DNA of 52,713 nucleotides from Paracoccaceae bacterium (GTDB lineage: Bacteria > Pseudomonadota > Alphaproteobacteria > Rhodobacterales > Rhodobacteraceae), in NCBI GenBank assembly GCA_018223125.1, contig JAAEZA010000028.1, positions 1 through 52,713 of the forward strand, written 5' to 3'. This document shows, one piece after another, positions 1 to 8,405 of the stretch. Every line of letters starts with the position of its first letter. Positions within the stretch are counted from its first letter, which is position 1. Both the position numbers and the translations under genes were made by a program. The notes below the pieces were generated by a model. It had not been told where the DNA came from, did no database searches, and worked only from the letters and a program-made list of their open reading frames with translations.

Positions 1-1085
1 TTTTTGTACAGTGCCGCGCATAGGGGTTGCAGTACCCCCGCCTGTGTTACCCAATCCGCACGGTCAGGCACCAGAACCGATCCCATACACTCGGCTTTAA
101 CGCGCAAGGCATCCGCCTCCTGCTGGGATGTTCCCGAAAGCCAGATCCGGCCGCTGACATAGCCGCAGTTATAATCTTTGTACCGTTGGAGAAAACCTTC
201 GTAGGGGGCGATCAGAACCGTTCCGGGCCGCACAGTGCTACAGATGTGGCGTTCCAGTTCTATCAGAAGTTCCGGATTTGCGATGGGCTGGTAAAAATAG
301 ATGACATCATAGTCGTTGTAATGTTCAAAGGTTAACGCATCGCCCAGATGGATTTTGCAGGTCGGCGGCGCAACCGACTGCATCAGCTTGCGGGCGGCAG
401 CTTCGTAATTCGGGTCGTATTCCAGCCCATCGGCACAGCCGAAATACTCCCGCGCAAGCAAAACCTTGGTGCCACCCCCACAGCCCACATCCAGAAACTG
501 TACCGGCGCAGTCAGGTCTTTTGCCAGACACACACGATACGCGGCGTGGAGGTGCGCACCAAAGACAGAAGCCGGCAGCGGGATGTCCTTGAATAGGCCC
601 TTGCTTTCAGAGGTTTCGTCCTGCTGGTCGCGTGGATTAACAAATTCGTGCATCCGCACCAGGAAACCGTCCAGCGCAGCCAGTTGTTGCGCTAGGGCAG
701 AACCGTTTGGCAGGGGGTCCCCGTAAAGCGGGCTAGGGGCCGTTTCGGCGCAAAGCCGCGTTGCCCGCATGATCCGGTTCCAGACCACAAGCATCCGTTT
801 GGGTTCCGCCCCGAAAACTGCCGTGTCTTTTGCCGCCCTGCGCTCGGCAAGCGGTAACTTTTTGAAGTCTTCCGATCCAAGGAACACCGCCCTTTCCCGA
901 ACCAGTCGAACCAACTCTGCGCGCAGTTTGGCCAGCGCCGCCAAACGGGATTCGATTATTTCGGGATTACGGTCGCTGGCGGGTTTTTGCAACTCGTCGC
1001 CAAGACCCTGCGCATGCCCCCTTGCCGCCGTGCAGGCCCGCTCCGTCTTCCGGTGCAGGTCCTGCGGGCGTTCTGTCGGGGGCAT
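1..1085 (-). CDS. Class I SAM-dependent methyltransferase, 3' end beyond window
   Basis: The frame stays open from an ATG at 1085 to the left edge, giving 361 visible residues without a stop. Residues 197-205 read FLDVGCGGG, the glycine-rich SAM-binding loop (motif I). An acidic residue after the second strand follows (DGLEYD, 219-224), then GDA near 248-250 and the motif IV-like strand DVIYFYQP (260-267). The first 180 residues are largely helical and match no domain I can name. AGGAG lies about 8 bases before the ATG, and the gene starts 23 bases after the tyrS stop on the same strand, so the two are probably co-transcribed. The substrate cannot be told from sequence. The methyltransferase fold is clear; the precise family is not. 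Confidence 0.85.
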   Translation of the reverse strand, partial: MPPTERPQDLHRKTERACTAARGHAQGLGDELQKPASDRNPEIIESRLAALAKLRAELVRLVRERAVFLGSEDFKKLPLAERRAAKDTAVFGAEPKRMLVVWNRIMRATRLCAETAPSPLYGDPLPNGSALAQQLAALDGFLVRMHEFVNPRDQQDETSESKGLFKDIPLPASVFGAHLHAAYRVCLAKDLTAPVQFLDVGCGGGTKVLLAREYFGCADGLEYDPNYEAAARKLMQSVAPPTCKIHLGDALTFEHYNDYDVIYFYQPIANPELLIELERHICSTVRPGTVLIAPYEGFLQRYKDYNCGYVSGRIWLSGTSQQEADALRVKAECMGSVLVPDRADWVTQAGVLQPLCAALYK

Positions 1086-1108
1086 GGCCTTCTCCTGATG
1101 CCGGCCCG

Positions 1109-2362
1109 TTAGTCCTTGAGGCGGGCCAGTGCGTGGCGTTTCTTTCCGGCAGAAAGCTTAACAGACCCGCGCAATTTGTCAGCGGAAATGACAGTACCCG
1201 CATCGCTCAGCGCTTCATCGTCCAGCTTTGCCCCACCATCCGCGATCAGGCGTTTGGCTTCCTTGCCCGAACCGCTCAGGCCGGATTTGACCAGCAGTTG
1301 CACAATAGAGATACCGTCCCCGACATCCGCCGCCGAGAATGTGACGGTTGGCAGGTCGTCCCCGACACCGCCTTTTTCGAACACTTCCCGCGCCGTTGCT
1401 TCCGCTGTTGCAGCCGCGTCCGCACCGTGCGCCAGTGTGGTTACGGCATTGGCCAGAATCGCCTTCGCCTCGTTGATCTCGCTGCCTTGCAGCGCGCCCA
1501 GACGGTCGCATTCATCCAGTGGCATTTCGGTGTAGAGCTTCAGGAACCGTCCCACATCCGCATCTGTGGTATTGCGCCAAAACTGCCAGAATTCATAAGG
1601 TGAGCGCATTTCAGGGTTAAGCCAGATTGCCCCGTCCGCGGTTTTTCCCATCTTCTTACCGTCGGATGTGGTCAGAAGCGGGGTGGTCAACCCGTAAACC
1701 TCGTTCGAGATCACACGGCGGGTCAGGTCGATCCCGTTCACGATATTGCCCCACTGGTCCGAACCGCCCATTTGCAAAACACATCCGTAACGCCGGTTCA
1801 GCTCCATAAAGTCGTAGGCTTGCAGGATCATGTAGTTGAACTCGAGGAACGAGAGGCTCTGCTCCCGGTCGATCCGGCTTTTCACGCTTTCAAACGACAG
1901 CATCCGGTTCACCGAGAAATGCCGCCCGATGTCGCGCAGGAATTCAAGGTAGTTCAATCCGTCCAGCCATTCCGCATTGTTCAGCATCATCGCATCGGTG
2001 TCGTTATCCCCGAAGGTTACATAGGACGAAAACACCTGTTTGATTCCTGCGATATTGGCATCAATCTGATCGTCTGTCAGCAAGGGGCGCTCGTCCGCAC
2101 GGAACGAGGGATCGCCCACTTTCGTGGTGCCGCCGCCCATCAGGACAAGGGGTTTGTTGCCGGTTTTCTGCAACCAGCGGAACATCATGATCTGTATCAA
2201 ACTGCCTACATGCAAGGATTTCGCAGTGGCATCAAAGCCGATATAGGCCGGCACGATACCTTTGAGCAGGCGGTCGTCGAGCCCCTCCAGGTCTGTGCAG
2301 TCCTGTAAGAAGCCCCGGCTCTGCATCACGTGCAGAAACTCTGATTTGGGCTTGTAAGTCAT
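1109..2362 (-). CDS. tyrS: Tyrosyl-tRNA synthetase
   Basis: Class I aminoacyl-tRNA synthetase that charges tRNA-Tyr in the cytoplasm. From the ATG at 2362 the protein has 417 residues, normal for bacterial TyrRS. The HIGH-type motif is HVGS (51-54), the KMSKS-type loop is KMGKT (237-241), and the tyrosine pocket is marked by YMILQAYDF (177-185) and [10 protein letters not shown] (197-206). An S4 RNA-binding domain occupies roughly the last 65 residues. The frame is open for 24 codons further upstream, but that segment would overlap the anmK start and is not TyrRS-like, so 2362 is preferred. The ribosome-binding site is weak. A methyltransferase follows 23 bases downstream on the same strand. 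Confidence 0.96.
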   Translation of the reverse strand: MTYKPKSEFLHVMQSRGFLQDCTDLEGLDDRLLKGIVPAYIGFDATAKSLHVGSLIQIMMFRWLQKTGNKPLVLMGGGTTKVGDPSFRADERPLLTDDQIDANIAGIKQVFSSYVTFGDNDTDAMMLNNAEWLDGLNYLEFLRDIGRHFSVNRMLSFESVKSRIDREQSLSFLEFNYMILQAYDFMELNRRYGCVLQMGGSDQWGNIVNGIDLTRRVISNEVYGLTTPLLTTSDGKKMGKTADGAIWLNPEMRSPYEFWQFWRNTTDADVGRFLKLYTEMPLDECDRLGALQGSEINEAKAILANAVTTLAHGADAAATAEATAREVFEKGGVGDDLPTVTFSAADVGDGISIVQLLVKSGLSGSGKEAKRLIADGGAKLDDEALSDAGTVISADKLRGSVKLSAGKKRHALARLKD

Positions 2363-2433
2363 CGGTCTTTGTCTTTCTTTGCTAGGAAATAGAGCGGCCA
2401 CGTATAACGGTTGGCCGGGGAAAGGAAAGACCA

Positions 2434-3534
2434 TTGGCAGATTTTAAACCGATCCGTGCGCTCGGGTTGATGTCGGGCACCTCTATGGATGGTGTGGACG
2501 GGGCGGTTCTGACCACTGACGGGGTAACGATTCACGACTTCGGGGAAAGCGCCTTTCGCCCGTTCAACGAGACCGAAGCCGATATCCTGCGCGCCGCGCA
2601 AGGGCTGTGGCCGGGGGAACAGCCTGAGGTGTTACAGGCTGCACTGGAAGTCATCCAGACCGCACATGCCGATCTGATAGGAGAATTCGAAGATATCGAT
2701 CTGGTGGGTTTTCATGGTCAGACGCTCAACCATGATCCCGAACAGGGGCGCACATTCCAGCTTGGCGACGGGGCTGATCTGGCACAGCGCAGCGGCATCC
2801 CGACAGTTTGGGATTTTCGAAGCAACGATATGGTCACGGGCGGGCAGGGCGCACCGCTCGCGCCTTTTTTCCACTTCGCCTGTGCGAAATGGGCCGGACT
2901 TACCGCGCCTGCGGCGTTTCTCAATCTTGGCGGTGTGGGCAACGTCACGGTGGTCGATCCCTCCAAACCATCTCCTGAGACAACAGGCGCGTTGATAGCC
3001 TTTGACACCGGCCCTGCAAATGCGCCGTTAAACGATCTGATGACCGCGCGGTTGGGACTGGATTTTGATGAAAACGGGGCGCTGGCCGCCGCAGGAATCG
3101 TTGATGAAACCGTACTCACCCGCGTGTTCCAGCGGCCTTTCTTCGCGCAAAAACCGCCCAAGTCACTGGACCGCCACGATTTTCACGATGTTCTGAAGCT
3201 TGTAGACAGGCTGGGTGATGCGGATGCAGCGGCAACGCTCACGGCTTTGCCCGCTGCCTGTGTTGCCGCAAACCAGAGCCATCTGACCCTGCAACCGCAA
3301 CACTGGCATGTTTGCGGTGGTGGTGCGTCCAATCCGGTGATGATGCAGGAACTGTCCGAGCGTCTTACCGGACAAGTGAACTCTATCGGAGAACTCGGGC
3401 TCGACGGGGATATGCTAGAGGCTCAGGCGTTTGCCTATCTCGCAGTCCGGAGCAAAAGGGGGCTGCCTCTTTCAGCACCCGCCACAACGGGTTGCACGGC
3501 TCCGGCCACCGGCGGACGGTACAGCCAACCTTAA
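2434..3534 (+). CDS. anmK: Anhydro-N-acetylmuramic acid kinase
   Basis: AnmK phosphorylates and opens 1,6-anhydro-MurNAc to MurNAc-6-phosphate during cell-wall recycling. Family landmarks are [12 protein letters not shown] (11-22, phosphate binding), GFHGQT (92-97), DFRSNDM followed by GGQGAPL (127-142), and FDTGPAN (190-196), whose Asp corresponds to the catalytic base of the family. A GGG(A)SNP sugar-binding segment lies near residue 290. Length is 366, close to the usual 365-370. The start is a TTG at 2434 preceded by AAAGGAAAG at good spacing; the next ATG would delete half of the nucleotide-binding motif. It is divergent from tyrS, with 71 bases between the two starts. Confidence 0.94.
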   Translation: MADFKPIRALGLMSGTSMDGVDGAVLTTDGVTIHDFGESAFRPFNETEADILRAAQGLWPGEQPEVLQAALEVIQTAHADLIGEFEDIDLVGFHGQTLNHDPEQGRTFQLGDGADLAQRSGIPTVWDFRSNDMVTGGQGAPLAPFFHFACAKWAGLTAPAAFLNLGGVGNVTVVDPSKPSPETTGALIAFDTGPANAPLNDLMTARLGLDFDENGALAAAGIVDETVLTRVFQRPFFAQKPPKSLDRHDFHDVLKLVDRLGDADAAATLTALPAACVAANQSHLTLQPQHWHVCGGGASNPVMMQELSERLTGQVNSIGELGLDGDMLEAQAFAYLAVRSKRGLPLSAPATTGCTAPATGGRYSQP

Positions 3535-3540
3535 AAACGC

Positions 3541-3562
3541 ATCTCTTTTTGGAAAAATATCC
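3541..3562 (-). repeat. Short interspersed element, copy 1
   Basis: On the minus strand this reads GGATATTT, two bases, CC, then AAAAAGAGAT. The same pattern with 2-4 bases between GGATATTT and CC recurs at 4957-4980 and 12730-12752, always just downstream of a gene end. Its role is unknown. It could be a transcript-end or mRNA-processing signal, or a degenerate small repeat. Confidence 0.45.
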
Positions 3563-3643
3563 CCCGAGCGGAGCGGGGCATCCTAAAGCCGCAAAGGCTG
3601 CGGCTTTAGGGAAATCTGTGGGAGACCCGCGGTTTAGCGGGTC
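3561..3643. terminator. Cluster of three hairpins between convergent anmK and hydrolase
   Basis: Three perfect inverted repeats lie in tandem. They are CCCCG/CGGGG (3562-3566 with 3574-3578), a 12-bp stem CCTAAAGCCGCA with its complement at 3599-3610 around a 5-base loop, and GACCCGC/GCGGGTC (3624-3630 with 3637-3643). The stop codon of the minus-strand hydrolase sits in the loop of the last one. No long T-run follows on either strand, so this is either a weak bidirectional terminator or a REP-like mRNA-stabilising cluster. Confidence 0.55.
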
Positions 3644-4287
3644 GTTTCTGTCAGGCGGCGGCGGACATAGCCGTCAACTGTGCTGATCATCGTATCCATG
3701 TGATCGTTTTCAAAGAAGTGACCCGCACCTTCCAGAACCTCATGGGTGATGGTGATGCCTTTCTGCTCGTGCAGTTTTTCTACCAGATCCACCGTGTCGG
3801 CAGGTGGCGCAACACGGTCGCCCGATCCGTTGATTATCAGACCGGAGGCAGGGCAAGGTGCGAGGAATGAGAAGTCATACATATTCGCAGGAGGTGATAC
3901 GCTGATAAAGCCCGAGATTTCTGGGCGACGCATCAGCAATTGCATCCCGATCCACGCGCCGAAAGAGAATCCGGCGACCCAGCAATGTTTCGCATTGGGG
4001 TTCATCGCTTGCAGGTAGTCGAGCGCGGAAGCTGCATCTGACAGTTCCCCGACGCCCTGATCGTATTCACCCTGACTTTTACCAACACCGCGGAAATTGA
4101 ACCGCAGGACCGTAAAACCCATTTTGTGGAATGCATAATGGAGGTTGTAGACAACCTTGTTGTTCATCGTGCCGCCGAACTGGGGGTGCGGATGCAGGAT
4201 GATGGCGATCGGCGCATCTTTTTGCTTTTGCGGATGGTAGCGGCCTTCCAGACGTCCGTCCGGTCCGGGAAAAATTACTTCAGGCAT
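3634..4287 (-). CDS. Small alpha/beta hydrolase
   Basis: A 217-residue cytoplasmic alpha/beta-hydrolase without signal peptide. The nucleophile elbow is GFSFG (106-110, Ser108). Likely acid and base are Asp157 in NGSGD and His190 in GAGHFF. HPHPQFGGTMNN (32-43) and FNFRGVGKSQG (64-74) are typical of the small hydrolases often labelled dienelactone-hydrolase-like or acylglycerol-lipase-like. It is divergent from iscR (194 bases between starts) and convergent with anmK. A substrate cannot be assigned. Its neighbourhood with the suf operon is not evidence of a role in Fe-S assembly. Confidence 0.88.
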   Translation of the reverse strand: MPEVIFPGPDGRLEGRYHPQKQKDAPIAIILHPHPQFGGTMNNKVVYNLHYAFHKMGFTVLRFNFRGVGKSQGEYDQGVGELSDAASALDYLQAMNPNAKHCWVAGFSFGAWIGMQLLMRRPEISGFISVSPPANMYDFSFLAPCPASGLIINGSGDRVAPPADTVDLVEKLHEQKGITITHEVLEGAGHFFENDHMDTMISTVDGYVRRRLTETTR

Positions 4288-4359
4288 AGGTGCAAACAGG
4301 CTCCGTTGGGGCAGGATTTTCCGTATGATGGTGTTGTCTTTTACATGCCAGAGACATGG

Positions 4360-4395
4360 TTGACTATTCCCCTCGGAAAACCTAGAACAATTCTA
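4360..4395 (+). promoter_or_regulatory. iscR-suf promoter with palindromic operator over the -10 box
   Basis: TTGACT (4360-4365) and TAGAAC (4383-4388) are separated by exactly 17 bases and form a good sigma70-type promoter 94 bases before the iscR start. The -10 hexamer is part of the inverted repeat TAGAA-CAA-TTCTA (4383-4395). A repressor bound there would occlude the -10 element. This suits iron- or Fe-S-dependent autorepression by IscR. The match to the Rhodobacterales iron box is from memory and unverified. Confidence 0.7.
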
Positions 4396-4481
4396 AATTG
4401 GGCGCGGTGGCCGCACTCCAAGCTGAACAGGAGTTAAGGCCTCATATCCCGCGCGTCAACACTTGCAATGGTGGAACGGCC

Positions 4482-4943
4482 GTGAAACTCAGTACAAAAG
4501 GCAGATATGCCCTGATTGCCTTGGTTGACTTGGCTCTGGAATCCAAGGGCGGGCTGGTGTCGCTCGGGGAAATTTCGGGACGTCAGGATATCTCTCTGGC
4601 CTATCTGGAACAGTTGTTCGTAAAACTGCGCCGTGCAGGGATTGTCGAAAGCGTGCGCGGACCTGGCGGCGGCTATCGTCTGGCAGAATCAGCGGATGCG
4701 ATCCGGGTGACAGCAATCCTTGAGGCGGTTGATGAATCGATGGATGCGCTCAGCAAGGGGGCGGGGGCCTCCGGTGCCTCCTCCGGATCGAGAGCACAAA
4801 GCCTGTCAAACCGCTTCTGGGAGAGCCTGTCAGCCCATGTATATGTGTTTTTGCATCAGGCCCGCCTGAGCGACATCATCACCAACCAGATGGCCCCCTG
4901 TCCGGCGGTTCCCTCGTTGTTCCAACTGGTGGATGAAAAATGA
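4482..4943 (+). CDS. iscR: Rrf2-family regulator, IscR-like, heading the suf operon
   Basis: This is a 153-residue winged-helix Rrf2 protein from a GTG start at 4482. MKLSTKGRYA is the family N-terminus. The recognition region ISLAYLEQLF (37-46) keeps the Glu43 equivalent, and the wing reads VRGPGGGYRL (58-67). In place of the three clustered cysteines that hold the [2Fe-2S] cluster of E. coli IscR, residues 91-110 are an Ala/Ser/Gly-rich stretch with no cysteine. The only cysteine is Cys140. Single-cysteine cluster ligation has, as I recall, been described for Rhodobacter IscR. Position and promoter palindrome support a role as iron/Fe-S-responsive repressor of the downstream operon. An ATG at 4398 is also in frame but adds a non-family N-terminus. 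Confidence 0.9.
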   Translation: MKLSTKGRYALIALVDLALESKGGLVSLGEISGRQDISLAYLEQLFVKLRRAGIVESVRGPGGGYRLAESADAIRVTAILEAVDESMDALSKGAGASGASSGSRAQSLSNRFWESLSAHVYVFLHQARLSDIITNQMAPCPAVPSLFQLVDEK

Positions 4944-4956
4944 GAGTGCGGGATTT

Positions 4957-4980
4957 GGATATTTCCAGCCAGAAGAAGCG
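4957..4980 (+). repeat. Short interspersed element, copy 2
   Basis: GGATATTT, four bases, CC, then AGAAGAAG, located between the iscR stop and the cysteine desulfurase ATG at 4996. It matches the elements at 3541-3562 and 12730-12752. Its presence suggests that 4944-4995 is intergenic rather than coding. Confidence 0.4.
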
Positions 4981-4995
4981 GGGCGCGCGGATCAC

Positions 4996-6039
4996 ATGAG
5001 CCGTGTTTACCTTGACTGGAACGCAACAGCACCGCTGCGCCCCGAAGCGCGCGAAGCGATGATCGCGGCGATGGATGCTGTGGGCAACCCGTCCAGCGTC
5101 CACGCCGAAGGGCGCAAGGCGCTGGCCATAATCGAGCGTGCACGGGTGCAGATCAAAACCGCCTTCGGCGTCGGCTCCGGGGATCTGGTGTTTACCTCCG
5201 GTGCGACAGAAGGCGCCGGTCTGGTCCTGAATGCCGGCAGGGCGGTGTGCGGCGCAACCGAGCATGATGCGGTTCACGCCTGGTGTGATCCGGATCTGCC
5301 TGTGGATGCGAACGGAAAAGTCGCTGTTTCAGTGCCCGAACGTTCGGCCCTTCAAGCGGCCAACAGTGAAACCGGTATCTTGCAAAACGGGTTTGAAAAC
5401 ATTGCTTTATGTGACGCTGTGCAAGCGTTCGGCAAGGTTCCATTTGCCTTTGAATGGTCCGGCGCGAAAGCAGCATTACTGTCGGCGCATAAAATCGGCG
5501 GTCCGAAAGGCATCGGCGCTGTGGTGCTGCAGTCCGGTCATGAGGTGCCAACGCTGGTCAAAGGCGGCGGACAGGAACAGGGGCGGCGCTCGGGCACCGA
5601 GAACGTGATGGGAATCGCCGGTTTCGGCGCAGCGGCGGAAGCGGCGCAACGGGATCTGGACAGTGGTTTGTGGGAACCGGTCGCAATTCTGCGTGATGAG
5701 CTTGAAGCACGGCTTGTAGATGAGGCGCCCGATGCCGATATCATCGGGAGAACCGCAAAGCGGCTTCCCAACACCAGTTGTATCGCTGTTGCGGGCTGGA
5801 AGGGTGAAACGCAGGTCATGCAGATGGATCTGGCCGGATTTGCCGTTTCTGCGGGATCAGCCTGTTCCAGCGGCAAGGTTAAGCAAAGTCGGGTGTTGAA
5901 GGCCATGGGCTTTGACGATACGACCGCAGGTTCTGCGATCAGGGTCAGCATTGGCCCGTCCACCACCCGCGACGAAGTTATGGGGTTTGCCGATGCATGG
6001 CTGGCCCGATACAGGAAATTCAAAGCCCGTGCAGCCTAG
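4996..6039 (+). CDS. Cysteine desulfurase, IscS/NifS type, short form
   Basis: A PLP enzyme that removes sulfur from cysteine to feed Fe-S assembly. From the ATG at 4996 it has 347 residues. The PLP lysine is Lys166 (SAHKIGG), the cofactor Asp is Asp140 (LCDAVQAFGK), GGGQEQGRRSGTEN (190-203) is family-typical, and the catalytic cysteine is Cys290 (SAGSACSSG). It is shorter than IscS (about 404). Much of the loss lies between His90 and Asn123, a span of 33 residues against about 51 in E. coli IscS. An earlier in-frame ATG at 4933 overlaps the iscR stop but would encode a non-homologous leader over the repeat at 4957. It is followed 30 bases later by sufB. Confidence 0.92.
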   Translation: MSRVYLDWNATAPLRPEAREAMIAAMDAVGNPSSVHAEGRKALAIIERARVQIKTAFGVGSGDLVFTSGATEGAGLVLNAGRAVCGATEHDAVHAWCDPDLPVDANGKVAVSVPERSALQAANSETGILQNGFENIALCDAVQAFGKVPFAFEWSGAKAALLSAHKIGGPKGIGAVVLQSGHEVPTLVKGGGQEQGRRSGTENVMGIAGFGAAAEAAQRDLDSGLWEPVAILRDELEARLVDEAPDADIIGRTAKRLPNTSCIAVAGWKGETQVMQMDLAGFAVSAGSACSSGKVKQSRVLKAMGFDDTTAGSAIRVSIGPSTTRDEVMGFADAWLARYRKFKARAA

Positions 6040-6069
6040 CGGCGGGCAAAAAACAATGAGGACAGCAAC

Positions 6070-7581
6070 ATGGCTGCTTTAGACGACGTACAAGTCAAAG
6101 AAGGTGTCGATCAGGAAACCGTTGAAGCGGTTCAATCCGTGGGTGGAAAATACAAATACGGTTTTGAGACGGACATCGAAATCGAATACGCCCCGAAAGG
6201 GTTGAACGAAGATATCGTGCGCCTGATTTCAGAGAAAAACAACGAACCGGAATGGATGCTGGAATGGCGTCTTTCGGCCTATCGCCGCTGGTTGCAGATG
6301 GAAGAACCCGATTGGGCGATGGTGGATTACCCTGAAATTGATTTTCAGGACCAGTATTACTATGCCCGTCCGAAATCCATGGCCGAAAAGCCGAAGTCTC
6401 TGGACGAGGTTGATCCCAAACTGTTGGAAACCTACGCAAAACTGGGCATCCCGTTGAAAGAGCAAGCCCTTCTTGCCGGGGTGGAAGCGCCCGAAGGCGA
6501 CCGTCGCGTGGCTGTGGATGCGGTGTTTGACAGTGTGTCTGTCGGTACAACCTTCAAAGATGAACTGGCCAAGGCCGGTGTGATCTTCTGTTCGATTTCA
6601 GAAGCCATTCAGGACCACCCCGAACTGGTGAAGAAATACCTCGGGTCTGTGGTGCCGCAATCCGATAACTACTATGCCACACTGAACTCTGCCGTGTTTT
6701 CTGACGGATCTTTCGTTTACATCCCCGAAGGCACCAAATGCCCGATGGAACTGTCCACCTATTTCCGGATCAACGCGGAAAACACCGGCCAGTTCGAACG
6801 TACGCTGATCATCGCGGATAAGGGCGCCTATGTGTCCTACCTTGAAGGCTGTACAGCACCCCAGCGCGACATCGCACAGTTGCACGCAGCCGTTGTGGAA
6901 CTGGTGCTGCTGGAAGACGCCGAAATCAAATATTCCACCGTTCAGAACTGGTTCCCCGGTGATGAAGAAGGCAAGGGCGGTATCTACAACTTTGTGACCA
7001 AACGGGCCGATTGCCGTGGCGATCGTTCCAAAGTGATGTGGACCCAAGTCGAAACAGGATCTGCCGTGACGTGGAAATACCCGTCCTGCATCCTGCGCGG
7101 TGATGACAGCCAGGGGGAATTCTACTCCATCGCTATCGCCAACAACATGCAGCAGGCAGATACCGGCACCAAGATGATCCATCTGGGTAAAAACACCAAG
7201 AGCCGGATCGTTTCCAAAGGGATCAGTGCAGGCAAGGCGCAAAATACCTATCGCGGGCTGGTGTCCATGCACCCGAAGGCCCAGAACGGGCGGAACTATA
7301 CCCAGTGTGACAGCCTGTTGATCGGGGATAAATGTGGCGCACACACCGTCCCTTACATCGAAGTGAAGAACAACTCCGCACGGGTGGAGCACGAAGCGAC
7401 CACATCCAAAGTGGACGACGAACAGCTGTTCTACTGCCGTCAGCGGGGTATGGATGAAGAAGAGGCCGTGGCACTGGTTGTGAACGGCTTCTGTAAGGAC
7501 GTGTTGCAGGCCCTGCCGATGGAATTTGCCATGGAAGCGCAGGCGCTGGTTGCCATCTCTCTGGAAGGATCGGTGGGCTAA
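6070..7581 (+). CDS. sufB: Fe-S cluster assembly scaffold subunit SufB
   Basis: SufB is the scaffold half of the SufBC2D complex, where sulfide and iron are assembled into a cluster. The 503-residue length is normal. Residues aligning with known functional sites of E. coli SufB are present: Cys261 (EGCTAP, the Cys254 equivalent that receives persulfide), Cys413 (TQCDSLLIG, the Cys405 equivalent), and His441-Glu442 (VEHEATTS). The conserved [17 protein letters not shown] stretch is at 216-232. GAGGACAGCAAC precedes the ATG. It is third in the iscR-led operon. Confidence 0.97.
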   Translation: MAALDDVQVKEGVDQETVEAVQSVGGKYKYGFETDIEIEYAPKGLNEDIVRLISEKNNEPEWMLEWRLSAYRRWLQMEEPDWAMVDYPEIDFQDQYYYARPKSMAEKPKSLDEVDPKLLETYAKLGIPLKEQALLAGVEAPEGDRRVAVDAVFDSVSVGTTFKDELAKAGVIFCSISEAIQDHPELVKKYLGSVVPQSDNYYATLNSAVFSDGSFVYIPEGTKCPMELSTYFRINAENTGQFERTLIIADKGAYVSYLEGCTAPQRDIAQLHAAVVELVLLEDAEIKYSTVQNWFPGDEEGKGGIYNFVTKRADCRGDRSKVMWTQVETGSAVTWKYPSCILRGDDSQGEFYSIAIANNMQQADTGTKMIHLGKNTKSRIVSKGISAGKAQNTYRGLVSMHPKAQNGRNYTQCDSLLIGDKCGAHTVPYIEVKNNSARVEHEATTSKVDDEQLFYCRQRGMDEEEAVALVVNGFCKDVLQALPMEFAMEAQALVAISLEGSVG

Positions 7582-7649
7582 ACAGCCCGCCAACCCCACG
7601 AAATTCGCCGCACCTGCGGGGCGGCACTGCTACAATCAAGGATAATAAA

Positions 7650-8405
7650 ATGTTGGAAATCAAAAACCTGCACGTCGGTCTTGAAGAAGAAGACAAGCAA
7701 ATCCTCAAAGGTGTGAACCTGACTGTGGAAACCGGCAAGGTGCATGCGATCATGGGGCCGAACGGCTCGGGTAAATCGACGCTGTCTTATGTTCTGTCGG
7801 GCAAGGACGGGTATGAAGTGACAGACGGAACTGCAGAGCTGGAAGGCACTGACATTCTGGATATGGAGCCCGAGGAGCGGGCCGCCGCCGGACTGTTTCT
7901 GGCGTTCCAGTACCCTGTGGAAATCCCCGGGGTCGGAAACATGACCTTCCTGCGCACGGCCGTAAATGCACAGCGCAAGGCCCGTGGCGAAGAGGAACTG
8001 AGCGCGGCAGAATTTCTGAAAGTGGTTCGTGAAAAGGCGAAATCCCTGAAGATCGATGCGGATATGCTGAAGCGCCCTGTGAACGTCGGATTCTCGGGTG
8101 GTGAGAAGAAGCGCAATGAAATCCTGCAAATGGCGATGCTGGAACCAAAGATGTGCATTCTGGATGAAACAGACTCCGGCCTTGACGTGGATGCCATGAA
8201 GCTGGTGGCTGAAGGTGTGAACGCGCTACGCGATGCTGGCCGTTCCTTCCTTGTGATCACCCACTACCAGCGCCTGCTGGACCATATCAAACCGGATGTT
8301 GTGCACATTATGGCTGACGGCAAGATCGTGAAAACTGGTGGGCCGGAGCTGGCGCTGGAAGTTGAAAACAACGGTTACGCCGACATTCTGGCAGAGGTGG
8401 CCTAA
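7650..8405 (+). CDS. sufC: Fe-S assembly ATPase SufC
   Basis: ABC-type ATPase of the SufBC2D scaffold; it is soluble and not a transporter. Walker A is GPNGSGKST (36-44), the Q-loop is near FQYPVEIPG (86-94), the signature is FSGGEKKR (148-155), Walker B is CILDETD (169-175) with catalytic Glu173, and the H-switch is His205 (VITHYQRLL). Length 251 is typical. The stop codon is immediately followed by the sufD ATG, implying coupled translation. Confidence 0.98.
   Translation: MLEIKNLHVGLEEEDKQILKGVNLTVETGKVHAIMGPNGSGKSTLSYVLSGKDGYEVTDGTAELEGTDILDMEPEERAAAGLFLAFQYPVEIPGVGNMTFLRTAVNAQRKARGEEELSAAEFLKVVREKAKSLKIDADMLKRPVNVGFSGGEKKRNEILQMAMLEPKMCILDETDSGLDVDAMKLVAEGVNALRDAGRSFLVITHYQRLLDHIKPDVVHIMADGKIVKTGGPELALEVENNGYADILAEVA

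Noticed and set aside
2362-2434. Longer TyrS starting at 2434
   Set aside because: The extra 24 residues are not TyrRS-like and would overlap the divergent anmK start and its ribosome-binding site.
4933-4995. Longer cysteine desulfurase start overlapping the iscR stop
   Set aside because: The added 21 residues are encoded over the interspersed repeat and lie before the conserved YLDWNATAP start of the family.
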